From Deltaproteobacteria bacterium (GTDB taxonomy: Bacteria > Myxococcota_A > Polyangia > Polyangiales > Polyangiaceae): a DNA stretch of 64,000 nucleotides. The translations under genes were made by a program, and so were the position numbers. The DNA is taken from assembly GCA_016218915.1 (NCBI GenBank), contig JACRCQ010000057.1, positions 40,871 through 104,870 on the forward strand. The letters are read 5' to 3'. Each line of letters opens with the position of its first letter. Position 1 is the stretch's first letter. Below the pieces are notes generated by a model. That model was given only the letters and a program-made list of their open reading frames with translations. It was not told where the DNA came from and searched no databases. This document shows positions 26,801 through 35,883 of the stretch, in pieces.

Positions 26801-28984
26801 CGCAATGTGCCGCCGAGTCCTGCGAACTACGCGCAGCGCAGTGGCCGCGCCGGTCGAAGTGGCCAGCCAGCCCTTGTTTTCACCTACTGCTCTGCCGGTA
26901 GCCCTCACGACCAGTACTTCTTCAAGCATCCCGAGAAGATGGTCGCCGGTGTCGTCACCGCTCCACGCCTTGACCTGTCGAACGAGGACTTGCTCCGTTC
27001 CCACGTCCACGCAATCTGGCTTGCTGCCTCCGGACTCGACCTGAAGCAATCCCTCAAGGACATCCTCGACTTGAGCGGCGACGACCCGAGTCTGGCGTTG
27101 AAGGACGAGGTTCAAGAGCACCTCCAGAACGAGCATGCTCGGACTCGCGCGCTTCACGTCGCTCGCGTTGCGCTCGCTGATGCGCTTGGGCAGTTGGTAG
27201 GCCCCGAGGGGGATCCTGATGCGTGGCTCGCTCGGGTGCTTCGCGAGGTGCCCTCTAGCTTCGAGAAGGCGCTCGAGCGCTGGCGAAGCCTGTACAGGGC
27301 CGCACACGCGCAGCAAAGGCGACAGAACAAGATCGCCGTCGATGCATCGCGAGATGTGGGAGATCGCGAACAGGCCAAGCGCCTGCGAGACGAAGCGGAG
27401 AACCAGTTGCGGCTGCTCACCGAAGTCGACTTCAAGACGAACTCCGACTTCTACTCATACCGCTACTTCGCGGGCGAAGGCTTCTTGCCGGGGTATTCCT
27501 TCCCTCGACTGCCGCTGTCGGCGTACATCGCCGGGCAGCGCGGCAAGAAGGGGACGGAGGAATACCTCTCACGCCCGCGGTTCATTGCCATCTCAGAATT
27601 CGGCCCTCGCAGCCTCGTGTACCACGAAGGCAATCGGTACGCGGTGACCCGCGTGATTCTCCCGGTCGGCACAGACAACGGCGTTCTCAAGCAGCGTGCG
27701 ATGATCTGCGAGGCATGCGGATACCTGCATCCACTGGGCGAAGCCGCCGGCCCGGATCTCTGCGAGCGCTGCGGGCACGCGTTGCCGCCGCCGATCGCCA
27801 ACCTGTTCCGAATGCAGAACGTCGTGACCCGGCGCCGCGACCGAATCACCTCAGACGAAGAGGAGCGCCAGCGTCAGGGGTTCGAGATTGTCACCACCGT
27901 GCGGTTCGCCGATCGACAAGATCGCCCGTCTGCAAGGACCGCAATCCTCCGCGACGAGCAGGGAGATCCCCTTGCGGAGCTCGTCTACGGGGACGCCGCG
28001 ACGCTGTGGCGGATGAACTACGGATGGCGCCGACGCGCCAACAAGGACGAGCGAGGTTTCCTCCTCGACGTTGAGCGGGGGGTGTGGGGCAAAGGCAACC
28101 ACGAGGACGAAGGGCCCGAGGAACAGATGTCCCAAAGGGTGGACCGCGTGGTCCCCTTCGTGGCGGACACGCGCAATTGTCTCATCCTTACGCCGTCCAC
28201 GTCTCGCGCAGCGAACGAGCTGGCAACGCTCGCCTATGCGCTCAAGAGCGCGATCGAGCGGCTGTTCCAGCTCGAGGAACGGGAGATGGCAGCGGAACTC
28301 CTGCCCGGCACAGATGAGGCTCGTTCGATTCTTCTGTACGAGGCTTCGGAGGGTGGAGCTGGCGTGCTCAAACGCCTGGTCGAGGAGCGCGCAGCCATGC
28401 GCGAGGCCGCCAGGTTGGCACTCTCCAATTGCCACTTCGACCCGAACACCCTGGAGGATCTCGGCAAGGCGGAGGGTGCTCCAGAGGCGTGCGACGCCGC
28501 CTGCTACGACTGCCTGTTGTCGTACTTCAATCAGCGCGACCACGCGCTTCTGGATCGGAAGCTGCTCCCCGCCCTGCTCGGCCCGTGGCGCAACGCCGGG
28601 CTCGAGACCTCGCCGGTTCCGAGCGGGCGTCGCGAGCACGTTGAAGTGCTGCAACGACACGCCGAATCGGAACTCGAGCGGCGATGGCTCAAGATGGTGG
28701 ACGAGCGCGGTTTCAAGCTGCCGACGCATGCGCAGTATTACGTTGAGAGGTGCGCGACTCGCGCCGACTTCGCCTATGAGGACGCGCACGTGCTCGTGTA
28801 CATCGATGGACCATTCCACGATACGGAAGAGGCCAGGGCGAAGGACGCGGAGCTCGACGAACGCCTCGAGGACTCTGGCTACACCGTTGTCCGGTTCCAT
28901 CACGCGGAAGACTGGGGAGCACGTTTCGCGCGCTACCGTTCGGTCTTCGGAGCACCGACATCAACGCCGCCACCGAGGGCGTAA
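23822..28984 (+). CDS. DEAD-box helicase-DUF1998 fusion with C-terminal Vsr/DUF559-like nuclease domain
   Basis: A 1720-aa protein starting at the overlapped ATG at 23822. Helicase domain 1 has TGTGSGKS (K119) and FDELH (229-232). A ~700-residue insert carries CRECG and CLKCG pairs. Domain 2 holds SPTMELGVDI and QRSGRAGRSG (about 1003). CEACG..CERCG near 1296 forms a zinc ribbon. The DUF1998 hallmark ACDAACYDCLLSYFNQRDH-type segment lies near 1555 (CDAACYDCLLSY). The last ~100 residues (RADFAYEDAHVLVYIDGPFHD; YTVVRFHH) look like a Vsr/DUF559 nuclease fold. The core is COG1205-like. In DISARM the helicase (DrmA) and DUF1998 protein (DrmB) are separate; here a single chain could fill both places. 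It would load on foreign DNA and perhaps nick it. SNF2 helicase follows. Confidence 0.88.
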   Translation: MNIFRLRNLLVDDYAEYVRSFVKIADERIGNAVAHAMQDGVLWPEPLLQVSPAFEFGESLEELVARNELHPEALRIFTRKKENGQVLGPIRLFRHQVQGLRAARERQPYVLTTGTGSGKSLSYIVPIVDDALRRPERGKLKAIVVYPMNALANSQLGELQKYLSYGYNEPPVTFDRYTGQEQDAERERILNSPPDILLTNYMMLELMLTRPREAPLVRAAAGLRFLVFDELHTYRGRQGADVAMLIRRARAALQADDLLCVGTSATMSSAGTWPEQQRDIAGVASRIFGVSVKADHIIGETLRRATPEPEPTEAFVASLRAVVEAGGVAEVATLEAMAENPLVRWIEAVAGIRPDADGRLVRSRPIPYGGEGGIVDQLSAAVQLPWEDADTALRSALASAARTFTPEGRPLFGVRLHQFFSKGDTVYASPEPEDRRHVTLQAQRYVPGTDRSKALLPLAFCRECGQEYYLVRRVHRQDASFGYVPRDLGDMSSEVGDAGFLYVSTSDPWPTDPTTRNQRLPDTWLEEDEVTKGLQKRLPREVRVRPDTTEAGEGIRCQFIPAPFTFCLKCGVAYSTRQARDFGKLATLGSEGRSTATTILSLSTIRRLREDPSVESEARKLLTFTDNRQDASLQAGHFNDFAELGLLRAAVARAVAGSLSGIRHDELPKRVFDALALPVAVYAQNPEVRFAQREEVDRCLRDVIGYRFYVDLRRGWRLTSPNLEQCGLLVVDYSSLSDLVASEGDWGDTHPALAGANPETRQRVCCVLLDYLRRELAISVQFLDRGYQEAMTQRSYAHLTSGWALPEVNDLDQATIVFPCPRPKQGRPAYNWRFLSARGAFGAYLRRSAFTAHPEKLKTADIETILRDLFDKLLLAGLVSRKEELDGGVHGYQVGAGTLEFKAGDGTRAYHDPLRVPRIPDEGLRTNPFFVDFYRGGTDALRGLEAREHTAQVANDRRQEREERFRQGLLPILYCSPTMELGVDIAQLDVVGLRNVPPSPANYAQRSGRAGRSGQPALVFTYCSAGSPHDQYFFKHPEKMVAGVVTAPRLDLSNEDLLRSHVHAIWLAASGLDLKQSLKDILDLSGDDPSLALKDEVQEHLQNEHARTRALHVARVALADALGQLVGPEGDPDAWLARVLREVPSSFEKALERWRSLYRAAHAQQRRQNKIAVDASRDVGDREQAKRLRDEAENQLRLLTEVDFKTNSDFYSYRYFAGEGFLPGYSFPRLPLSAYIAGQRGKKGTEEYLSRPRFIAISEFGPRSLVYHEGNRYAVTRVILPVGTDNGVLKQRAMICEACGYLHPLGEAAGPDLCERCGHALPPPIANLFRMQNVVTRRRDRITSDEEERQRQGFEIVTTVRFADRQDRPSARTAILRDEQGDPLAELVYGDAATLWRMNYGWRRRANKDERGFLLDVERGVWGKGNHEDEGPEEQMSQRVDRVVPFVADTRNCLILTPSTSRAANELATLAYALKSAIERLFQLEEREMAAELLPGTDEARSILLYEASEGGAGVLKRLVEERAAMREAARLALSNCHFDPNTLEDLGKAEGAPEACDAACYDCLLSYFNQRDHALLDRKLLPALLGPWRNAGLETSPVPSGRREHVEVLQRHAESELERRWLKMVDERGFKLPTHAQYYVERCATRADFAYEDAHVLVYIDGPFHDTEEARAKDAELDERLEDSGYTVVRFHHAEDWGARFARYRSVFGAPTSTPPPRA

Positions 28985-29014
28985 CGCAGCGGAATGAGGG
29001 AAGAGAGAGAGCCG

Positions 29015-31891
29015 ATGGGATTCGCAGCAGGGTCGTTGGTGCGCGCGCGTGGACGCGAATGGGTGGTGCTCCCAGAGTCGTCGGGGGACCTCCTGGTGCT
29101 CCGCCCGTTGGGTGGCGGCGAAACGGAGGTGGCCGGCGTCTATGTGGGACCAGGTCGAACGGGAAAGCCACTCGAGGTCGTCACGTCGGCTGCGTTTCCC
29201 GCGCCTTCGGCCCAGCATGATCTCGGAAACCACCTGTCGGGGCAGCTGCTCCGCGACGCCGTGCGCCTCGGGTTCCGGTCAGCTGCCGGTCCGTTCCGAT
29301 CGCTGGCGCGTCTGGGTGTGGAGCCGCGACCGTACCAGCTCGTGCCGCTGTTGATGGCGCTGCGGCTCGACCCGGTCCGACTGCTCATCGCCGACGACGT
29401 GGGGATAGGCAAGACTATCGAAGCCTGCCTGATCGCGAGGGAGTTGCTCGACCGCGCCGAGATCCGACGCTTCTCGGTACTGTGCCCACCGCACCTGGCG
29501 GAACAGTGGGTCAAGGCCCTGCAAGAGCAGTTTCACCTCGACGCTCAGCTCGTGCTCGGAAGCACTGCGGCTCGGCTGGAGCGCGGGTGCGCAATCGGCG
29601 AATCCCTCTTCGAACGCTATTCCGTGACGGTCGTGTCTACTGACTACATCAAGCAGGAGCGTCGTCGCCACGAGTTCCTGCGCGCGGCTCCGGAGCTGGT
29701 CATCGTCGATGAGGCTCACACGTGCACGCAGGGGACGCGAGGTGGTGGCCAGCGGCGGCATGAGCTGCTCCGGGAGCTGGTCCGCGATCCGACGCGGCAC
29801 TTGTTGCTTGTCACGGCCACGCCGCACAGCGGGGACCGCGAAGCATTCCGCTCCCTTCTGTCACTCCTGAACGACGGTTTCGAATCGCTCCCCGAAGACC
29901 TCACTGGCGAGCGCAATCGGAGCAAGCGTGAGGCCATCGCACGCTACCTCGTTCAACGGCGACGGGGCGACATCAAGAAGTACATGGACACGATCACCGC
30001 CTTCCCGACCCGCGAAACGGCGGAGGTGGCCTATGAGCTTGCCCATGATCATCACGCGTTCTTTGAAGAGATCCGAGCGTTCTGCCGCGAGCTCGTCGAG
30101 GATCCATCGCTCGATCGACGACGAGCGCGGGTGAGGTGGTGGAGTGTTCTATCGCTGCTGCGGGCACTATCGTCGAGTCCACGCGCTGCTGCGGCGACAT
30201 TGCGAAAGCGCAGCGGATTGACCGACATCGAGTCGCCGGAAGAAGCCACAGAGGAGGGACGCCGGATTCTCTTCGACATCGAGGACGAACCGCTCGAAGG
30301 ATTGGACGTCGCTCCGGGCGCCCAGCCGATCGGCGCCGCGGAGGACTCGGAGCCGGAGTCCGGGCCCGATCGCGAACTCAAGGCGGCTTTCGCCCGATTC
30401 GCGACAAAGGCGGAAGCCCTCGAGGGCGCGAAGGATGCGAAGCTCAGCCTGGTCAACAAGCTGGTGAAGCAGCTCCTGGGTGAAGGGCGGCGGCCCATCG
30501 TGTTCTGTCGATTCATCGAGACCGCTCGGTACGTCGGCGAAGCCCTCCGCCAGGCAAACAAGAAGGCGGAAGTCGCCGTGGTCGACGGGACGCTGCCCCA
30601 CGAGGAGCGGGAGGCTCGGGTAGCCGCTCTGGCCGAGCAGCCTGCACGGGTGCTGGTCGCGACCGATTGTCTGTCCGAGGGCATCAACCTCCAGCACTTG
30701 TTCGACACCGTCATTCACTACGATCTGGCCTGGAACCCGACTCGTCACGAGCAGCGGGAAGGACGCGTCGACCGTTTCGGCCAACCTGTGGAGGTGGTCC
30801 GGGCGGTTACGATCTACGGGAAGAACAACCCGGTCGACGGCCTTGTGCTCCGTGTGATTCTGCGGCGACACGAGGCAATTCGGAAGCATCTCGGGGTGGC
30901 GATTTCGATTCCCGCTGACACGGAATCCCTCGAGCGAGCCATTCTCGAGTCGGAGATTCTGCGCGGTAATGCATCTCCCCAACAGCTCACTCTCTTCGGG
31001 TACTCGCCAGGCTTCGCGTCCGACCCCGAAGTAACGTGGCAGCAGGCGGCAGAGCGGGAGAAGGCGAGCCGTTCCTTGTTCGCACACGAGGCTCTCGAGA
31101 AGGTCGTCAACGACGAGCTGTTCCGCGAACTCACGGAGATTCGACAGGCAATCGGCAGCGACATGGATGTCGAGCGCTTCGTGCTGACAGCGCTGACCGC
31201 ATTCGGCGCGACGGTTTCCAAGGGCGTCCCCCACAGCTTCGTGCTGCGGGACTTACCTCGATCAGCGCAGGAAGCCCTCGGAAACAAGCCAGTGGTGAAG
31301 GCGGTGTTCCGGGGAACGGCGCCGCCGGAGGCTGCGCTCCTCTCGCGCACCGACCCGTTCGTGGAGGGACTTGCTCGCTACACGCTGGAAACCGCACTCG
31401 ACCCCGTTCATGGGGCCGATGGCTCAGTAGCGAGGCGCGCAGCGGTCATCCGCACGCAGGCTGTCTCCACCCGCACCACACTGCTGCTCCTCCGCCTGCG
31501 ATGCCACCTGGATGGCAAGGACTCGAAAGGCCGGTCGCGCGAGTTGCTGGCGGAAGACCTGCTGGTCCTTGGGTTCACGGGAGCTCCGGACCGTGCCGTC
31601 TGGCTCGAGGACGCGGCATGCGAAACACTCCTGGCTGCCGCTCCGAGTGGCAACGTCGACGCGGACAGCGCGCGCACCCAGCTTGAAAGGATTCTTGAGA
31701 AGCTCCCGCTGATCATGCCGCAAATCGCGGAACGCGCCGACGCCCGAGGCAAGGCTCTGCTCGAGGCGCACACGCGGGTCAGAGCGGCGACCAAGGGAGG
31801 GCTTGGCGGACTATCCGTACGAGTCCACCATCCGGCGGACTTGCTCGGTCTCTTCGTATACCTCCCCGACCCGGCCGGAGGTGCGCGATGA
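29015..31891 (+). CDS. SNF2-family helicase, DISARM DrmD-like
   Basis: About 958 aa. I use the ATG at 29015 because a purine-rich GAGGGAAGAGAGAGAG run precedes it; an ATG at 28994 is possible. Motifs are ADDVGIGKT (K133), VIVDEAH (DEAH 232-235), VTATPHSG, IVFCRF, ATDCLSEGINLQHLF and EQREGRVDRFGQ (motif VI, about 583). The arrangement and size match DrmD-type SNF2 helicases of class 1 DISARM and their relatives next to BREX/PglX genes. It is expected to translocate on duplex DNA and to act with the methylase that follows. Its stop overlaps the methylase ATG (ATGA), so the two are made together. Confidence 0.88.
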   Translation: MGFAAGSLVRARGREWVVLPESSGDLLVLRPLGGGETEVAGVYVGPGRTGKPLEVVTSAAFPAPSAQHDLGNHLSGQLLRDAVRLGFRSAAGPFRSLARLGVEPRPYQLVPLLMALRLDPVRLLIADDVGIGKTIEACLIARELLDRAEIRRFSVLCPPHLAEQWVKALQEQFHLDAQLVLGSTAARLERGCAIGESLFERYSVTVVSTDYIKQERRRHEFLRAAPELVIVDEAHTCTQGTRGGGQRRHELLRELVRDPTRHLLLVTATPHSGDREAFRSLLSLLNDGFESLPEDLTGERNRSKREAIARYLVQRRRGDIKKYMDTITAFPTRETAEVAYELAHDHHAFFEEIRAFCRELVEDPSLDRRRARVRWWSVLSLLRALSSSPRAAAATLRKRSGLTDIESPEEATEEGRRILFDIEDEPLEGLDVAPGAQPIGAAEDSEPESGPDRELKAAFARFATKAEALEGAKDAKLSLVNKLVKQLLGEGRRPIVFCRFIETARYVGEALRQANKKAEVAVVDGTLPHEEREARVAALAEQPARVLVATDCLSEGINLQHLFDTVIHYDLAWNPTRHEQREGRVDRFGQPVEVVRAVTIYGKNNPVDGLVLRVILRRHEAIRKHLGVAISIPADTESLERAILESEILRGNASPQQLTLFGYSPGFASDPEVTWQQAAEREKASRSLFAHEALEKVVNDELFRELTEIRQAIGSDMDVERFVLTALTAFGATVSKGVPHSFVLRDLPRSAQEALGNKPVVKAVFRGTAPPEAALLSRTDPFVEGLARYTLETALDPVHGADGSVARRAAVIRTQAVSTRTTLLLLRLRCHLDGKDSKGRSRELLAEDLLVLGFTGAPDRAVWLEDAACETLLAAAPSGNVDADSARTQLERILEKLPLIMPQIAERADARGKALLEAHTRVRAATKGGLGGLSVRVHHPADLLGLFVYLPDPAGGAR

Positions 31892-34800
31892 GCACGATGC
31901 TCCTGTCCTGCGTCACGACCGAGGGCGGGCTCTTCGCCCCCGAGATCCTGCAGCGCATCCTTGCCCAGGACCGTGCCCTGCCGGGCATGGCGCAATCGGA
32001 CTACCACCTCGATATCCGCCTGGGAGAAGCGTCCAGCCGGGCATGGACAGCACTCCAAGCCTCGTGGCGCGCGTTCCGGACCCAGCTCGAGAAGCTGCCG
32101 TCCGATGACGCGGCGTCCACCGTCACCCGTGACAAGTGGCTCCTTCCGCTATTCCGTGAGCTCGGGTACGGCTGGCTGGCACGCCAAGTCGGCGGGCTGG
32201 TGGTCGACGACGAGCAGTATCCGTTCTCGCACGTATACGGGCACGTACCACTCCACTTTCTCGGGGCGCGCGTGTCGCTGGACAAGAAGGACAAGCAGGT
32301 GGCCGGCGCGGCGCGGATGTCGCCACACGGGCTTCTGCAGCAGTTCCTCAATCGCAGCGACAACCACCTGTGGGGTATGGTTTCGAACGGGCTCACGCTT
32401 CGCTTGCTCCGGGACCACTACAGCTTGAGCACCGCTGCCTACGTCGAATTCGATCTCGAACGGATGTTCGACGGGGGGCTCTACAGCGAATTCCTGCTGC
32501 TGTTCCTGATGTGCCACCAAAGCCGGGTAGAGGCTCCGAAGCCCGAGGAGACCTGGCTCGAGCGATGGTTCCGAACCGGCCAGGACGAGGGCGTTCGTTC
32601 GCTCGATCGCCTTCGCGCCGGGGTGGAAGACGCCCTGGTTCAGCTCGGCACGGGCTTCATCAAGCACCCCGAAAACAGCGCTCTCCGAGACGCTCTTCGC
32701 CAGGGTCGCCTGCAAAGGGACGTGTACTTCCGCGAGCTGCTTCGGCTTCTCTACCGCGTTCTGTTCATCTTCGTGGCGGAGGATCGGGACGCCCTCGTGC
32801 TCCCAACGGCGCCGCCCGATGCCAAGGAGCGATTCTCTCGTTACTACAGCTCCAGGCGTCTGCGGGAGCTTGCGCTCTCAGCACGCGGATCCGCGCACAG
32901 CGACCTTTGGGAACAACTGAGGATGGTGCTCGACTCGCTTTGGGAAGGCGAGCCTGCCCTTGCGCTGCCCGCTCTCGGTTCCGGTCTGTTCGACCCGGAA
33001 GAACTTCCGGATCTCGTCAACCTTAGGATCGACAACATTCACCTTCTCGCAGCTGTCCGCGCACTTGCGGAGGTCACGGAAGGCGGCCGTCGCATCCGAG
33101 TGAGCTACCGAAACCTGGGCGCCCAGGAACTCGGAAGCGTCTACGAGAGCTTGCTGGAACTGCACCCGACGTTGAACCTGGACGCAGGGACGTTCGAACT
33201 TTCGACCGCGGCCGGCCACGAGCGCAAGACGACAGGAAGCTACTACACGCCGGCTTCTCTCGTGGAATGCTTGCTTGATTCGGCGCTCGACCCTGTGGTG
33301 GACGATGCGGTCAAAGGCAAGTCCTCATCCGAGGCAGAAGCGGCTCTGCTCGACCTCAAGGTTTGCGACCCTGCATGCGGTTCCGGGCACTTCCTTGTGG
33401 CCGCTGCACGGAGAATTGCTGATCGGCTTGCTCGTGTGCGTACACCCGATGAAGAGCCGAGTCCGGCGCAACGGCAGCACGCTATGCGTGATGTCGTCGG
33501 GCGGTGCCTTTTCGGCGTCGACATCAACCCGATGGCGGTCGAACTCTGCAAGGTATCCCTGTGGATGGAAGCCCTGGAGCCTGGTCGCCCGTTGAGCTTC
33601 CTGGATGCGCACATCCAGTGCGGCAATGCGTTGCTTGGAGCTACTCCGGCGTTGCTTGCACGAGGGATACCGGATGAGGCCTGGGAACCGCTCGAAGGAG
33701 ACGACAAGAAGGTCGCCAGCGCGCTTAAGAAGCAGAGCAAGAAGGAACGCACCGAGCTTACGCTGGACTTCGGAGCGCCTCCGGCTTCTACATTCTTACG
33801 CTTGTCCGCAGGTGCGCAGCAAGTTGACTCCCAACCCGATGATGACATACGGGCCGTTCGACTGAAGGAGGGGGACTGGGGGAAGCTGGTGGCGAGCACC
33901 GCCTTCGAGAACGCGCGGTTCCTGGGTGACCTCTGGTGCGCCGCTTTCCTTTGGCACAAGCAGCCCGGTGCTATGCGGGACCTAGCTCCTACAGAGGCAG
34001 AATACCGACGGCTATCGCAGAACCCGGACCGGGCATCCGGGGAACTGCGCAGGGAGGTGCTCAGCCTCCGAGAACAGCACCAGCTATTTCACTGGCATTT
34101 GGCCTTCCCCCAGGTGCTTCGCGCCTCGTCGGGAAGGCTGCACGACGATGACGAGTGTGGGTGGGAAGGCGGTTTTGACGTCGTTCTCGGCAACCCACCG
34201 TGGGAGCGCGTGAAGTTGCAGGAGCAGGAATTCTTCGCGTCACGCAGTGAAGAGATAGTGAACGCGGCGAACGCGGCGACGCGAAAGAAGATGATCGCAC
34301 AGTTGCGATCGACCGCCCCTTCCATCTGGAAACAGTGGTGCGCAGCGACCCGAAAGGCGGAGGGTGAAAGTCACATCATTCGCCAATCGGGACGATATCC
34401 ACTCTGCGGGAGAGGCGATGTGAACACCTACGCGGTCTTTGCTGAGCACAATCGCGCAGTTGTTGGCCGGAGAGGTCGCGCCGGATTCATCGTACCAAGC
34501 GGTATTGCGACGGACGAGACCACGAAAGACTACTTCGGCACGCTTATCTCATCAGGTCGGCTCGCAAGCCTGTATGATTACCGGAATCACGATGGGTTCT
34601 TCTACGATATCGGCCATCGGCGATTCAAGTTCTGCTTGATTACCGTAACAGGCCGCGATGTCACCAGCGAGCGCGCTACCTTCGTGTTCTTCGCAGAATC
34701 GGCGGAGCATGTTCACGACCCTGCACGAAGGTTCACACTCACGGCTGCCGACATCGCACTGCTTAACCCGAACACCGGAACAGGCCCCACCTTCCGCTCC

Positions 34801-35883
34801 CGCAAAGACGCCGATATCAATCTAGGGATGTACCGCCGCTCGGGCGTGCTTTGGCACGAAGGCGATACCGAACGGGGAAACAGCTGGAACTTGGGATTCA
34901 TGCGCATGTTTGACATGACCAATGACGCTATCCTGTTCAGAACCGCGGCGGCGCTGGAGAGCACTAACGCTCAACTCGAAGGCAACGTTTTCGGAGCGGA
35001 CGACGCCCATCTGCCGCTTCTTGAAGCCAAGATGTTCCATCACTTCGACCATCGGTTCGGCGACTACCGCGACCATCCCGATGGAAGTGAGAACACGAGC
35101 CTCCCCGATGTACCACTTGGGCGTCTTGCGAACCCTCAGTACGCCCCGATGCCTCGGTACTGGGTTCCGACCTCTGAGGTACAATCGCGTCTTCGCGGGA
35201 AGTGGAGCCGGAATTGGCTCCTTGGATTTCGCGACATCTGCCGCAGCTTCGATGAGCGCACTGTCATCGCATCATTGCTCCCGCGGGCCGGTGTTGGGAA
35301 CACCAGCCCGCTAATGCTGCCGGGTGTGGAACCCGCCCTTGTCGTGTGTCTCTACGGATCGCTCTGCAGCTTCGTTCTTGACTACGCGGCACGGCAGAAG
35401 GTTGGCGGGACTCATCTCAACTACCTTCAGCTGAAGCAACTTCCCGTACTCCCGCCCGCCACCTATCTAGCCGACGCGCCGTGGCACCGTGGATATCCAC
35501 TTCAGCGATGGCTAGGCATGCGCGTTTTGGAGCTTACATTTACATCCTGGGTTCTCGAGCCCTTTGCGCACGACGTCGGGTATTACGGCCCGCCCTTCCG
35601 CTGGGATATTCAGCGCAGGTTCCTGTTGCGATGTGAGTTGGATGCGGCGTTCTTCCACCTCTACGGGCTATCGCGCGAGGACGCCAACCATGTGATGGAT
35701 ACGTTCCCGATCGTCCGTAAGAACGATGAGAAGATCCACGGGGAGTACCGCACCAAGCGCGTTATCCTCGAGATCTACGACGACATGGCCGAGGCCGCGC
35801 GCTTAGGCAAGCCGTACCAGCCCCGCCTCGACCCGCCACCTGCGGACCCGCGGATCGCGCATGCGGATACGAGGACTCCATGA
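31888..35883 (+). CDS. N6-adenine DNA methylase, DrmMI/PglX-like (Eco57I type)
   Basis: A 1331-aa class I SAM methylase. The SAM-binding loop CDPACGSGHFLVAAARRI begins at D494, the catalytic NPPW lies at 769-772, and GRCLFGVDINPMAVELCK is the acidic motif. About 450 N-terminal helical residues and a ~500-residue C-terminal region, which probably includes target recognition (PLLEAKMFHHFDHR; HLNYLQLKQLPVLPP), complete the Eco57I/PglX plan. It would methylate adenines in a host site so that the array spares self DNA. Coupled to the SNF2 gene before it and to the nuclease gene after it by ATGA overlaps. No frameshift seen, so it is probably active. Confidence 0.9.
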   Translation: MSTMLLSCVTTEGGLFAPEILQRILAQDRALPGMAQSDYHLDIRLGEASSRAWTALQASWRAFRTQLEKLPSDDAASTVTRDKWLLPLFRELGYGWLARQVGGLVVDDEQYPFSHVYGHVPLHFLGARVSLDKKDKQVAGAARMSPHGLLQQFLNRSDNHLWGMVSNGLTLRLLRDHYSLSTAAYVEFDLERMFDGGLYSEFLLLFLMCHQSRVEAPKPEETWLERWFRTGQDEGVRSLDRLRAGVEDALVQLGTGFIKHPENSALRDALRQGRLQRDVYFRELLRLLYRVLFIFVAEDRDALVLPTAPPDAKERFSRYYSSRRLRELALSARGSAHSDLWEQLRMVLDSLWEGEPALALPALGSGLFDPEELPDLVNLRIDNIHLLAAVRALAEVTEGGRRIRVSYRNLGAQELGSVYESLLELHPTLNLDAGTFELSTAAGHERKTTGSYYTPASLVECLLDSALDPVVDDAVKGKSSSEAEAALLDLKVCDPACGSGHFLVAAARRIADRLARVRTPDEEPSPAQRQHAMRDVVGRCLFGVDINPMAVELCKVSLWMEALEPGRPLSFLDAHIQCGNALLGATPALLARGIPDEAWEPLEGDDKKVASALKKQSKKERTELTLDFGAPPASTFLRLSAGAQQVDSQPDDDIRAVRLKEGDWGKLVASTAFENARFLGDLWCAAFLWHKQPGAMRDLAPTEAEYRRLSQNPDRASGELRREVLSLREQHQLFHWHLAFPQVLRASSGRLHDDDECGWEGGFDVVLGNPPWERVKLQEQEFFASRSEEIVNAANAATRKKMIAQLRSTAPSIWKQWCAATRKAEGESHIIRQSGRYPLCGRGDVNTYAVFAEHNRAVVGRRGRAGFIVPSGIATDETTKDYFGTLISSGRLASLYDYRNHDGFFYDIGHRRFKFCLITVTGRDVTSERATFVFFAESAEHVHDPARRFTLTAADIALLNPNTGTGPTFRSRKDADINLGMYRRSGVLWHEGDTERGNSWNLGFMRMFDMTNDAILFRTAAALESTNAQLEGNVFGADDAHLPLLEAKMFHHFDHRFGDYRDHPDGSENTSLPDVPLGRLANPQYAPMPRYWVPTSEVQSRLRGKWSRNWLLGFRDICRSFDERTVIASLLPRAGVGNTSPLMLPGVEPALVVCLYGSLCSFVLDYAARQKVGGTHLNYLQLKQLPVLPPATYLADAPWHRGYPLQRWLGMRVLELTFTSWVLEPFAHDVGYYGPPFRWDIQRRFLLRCELDAAFFHLYGLSREDANHVMDTFPIVRKNDEKIHGEYRTKRVILEIYDDMAEAARLGKPYQPRLDPPPADPRIAHADTRTP

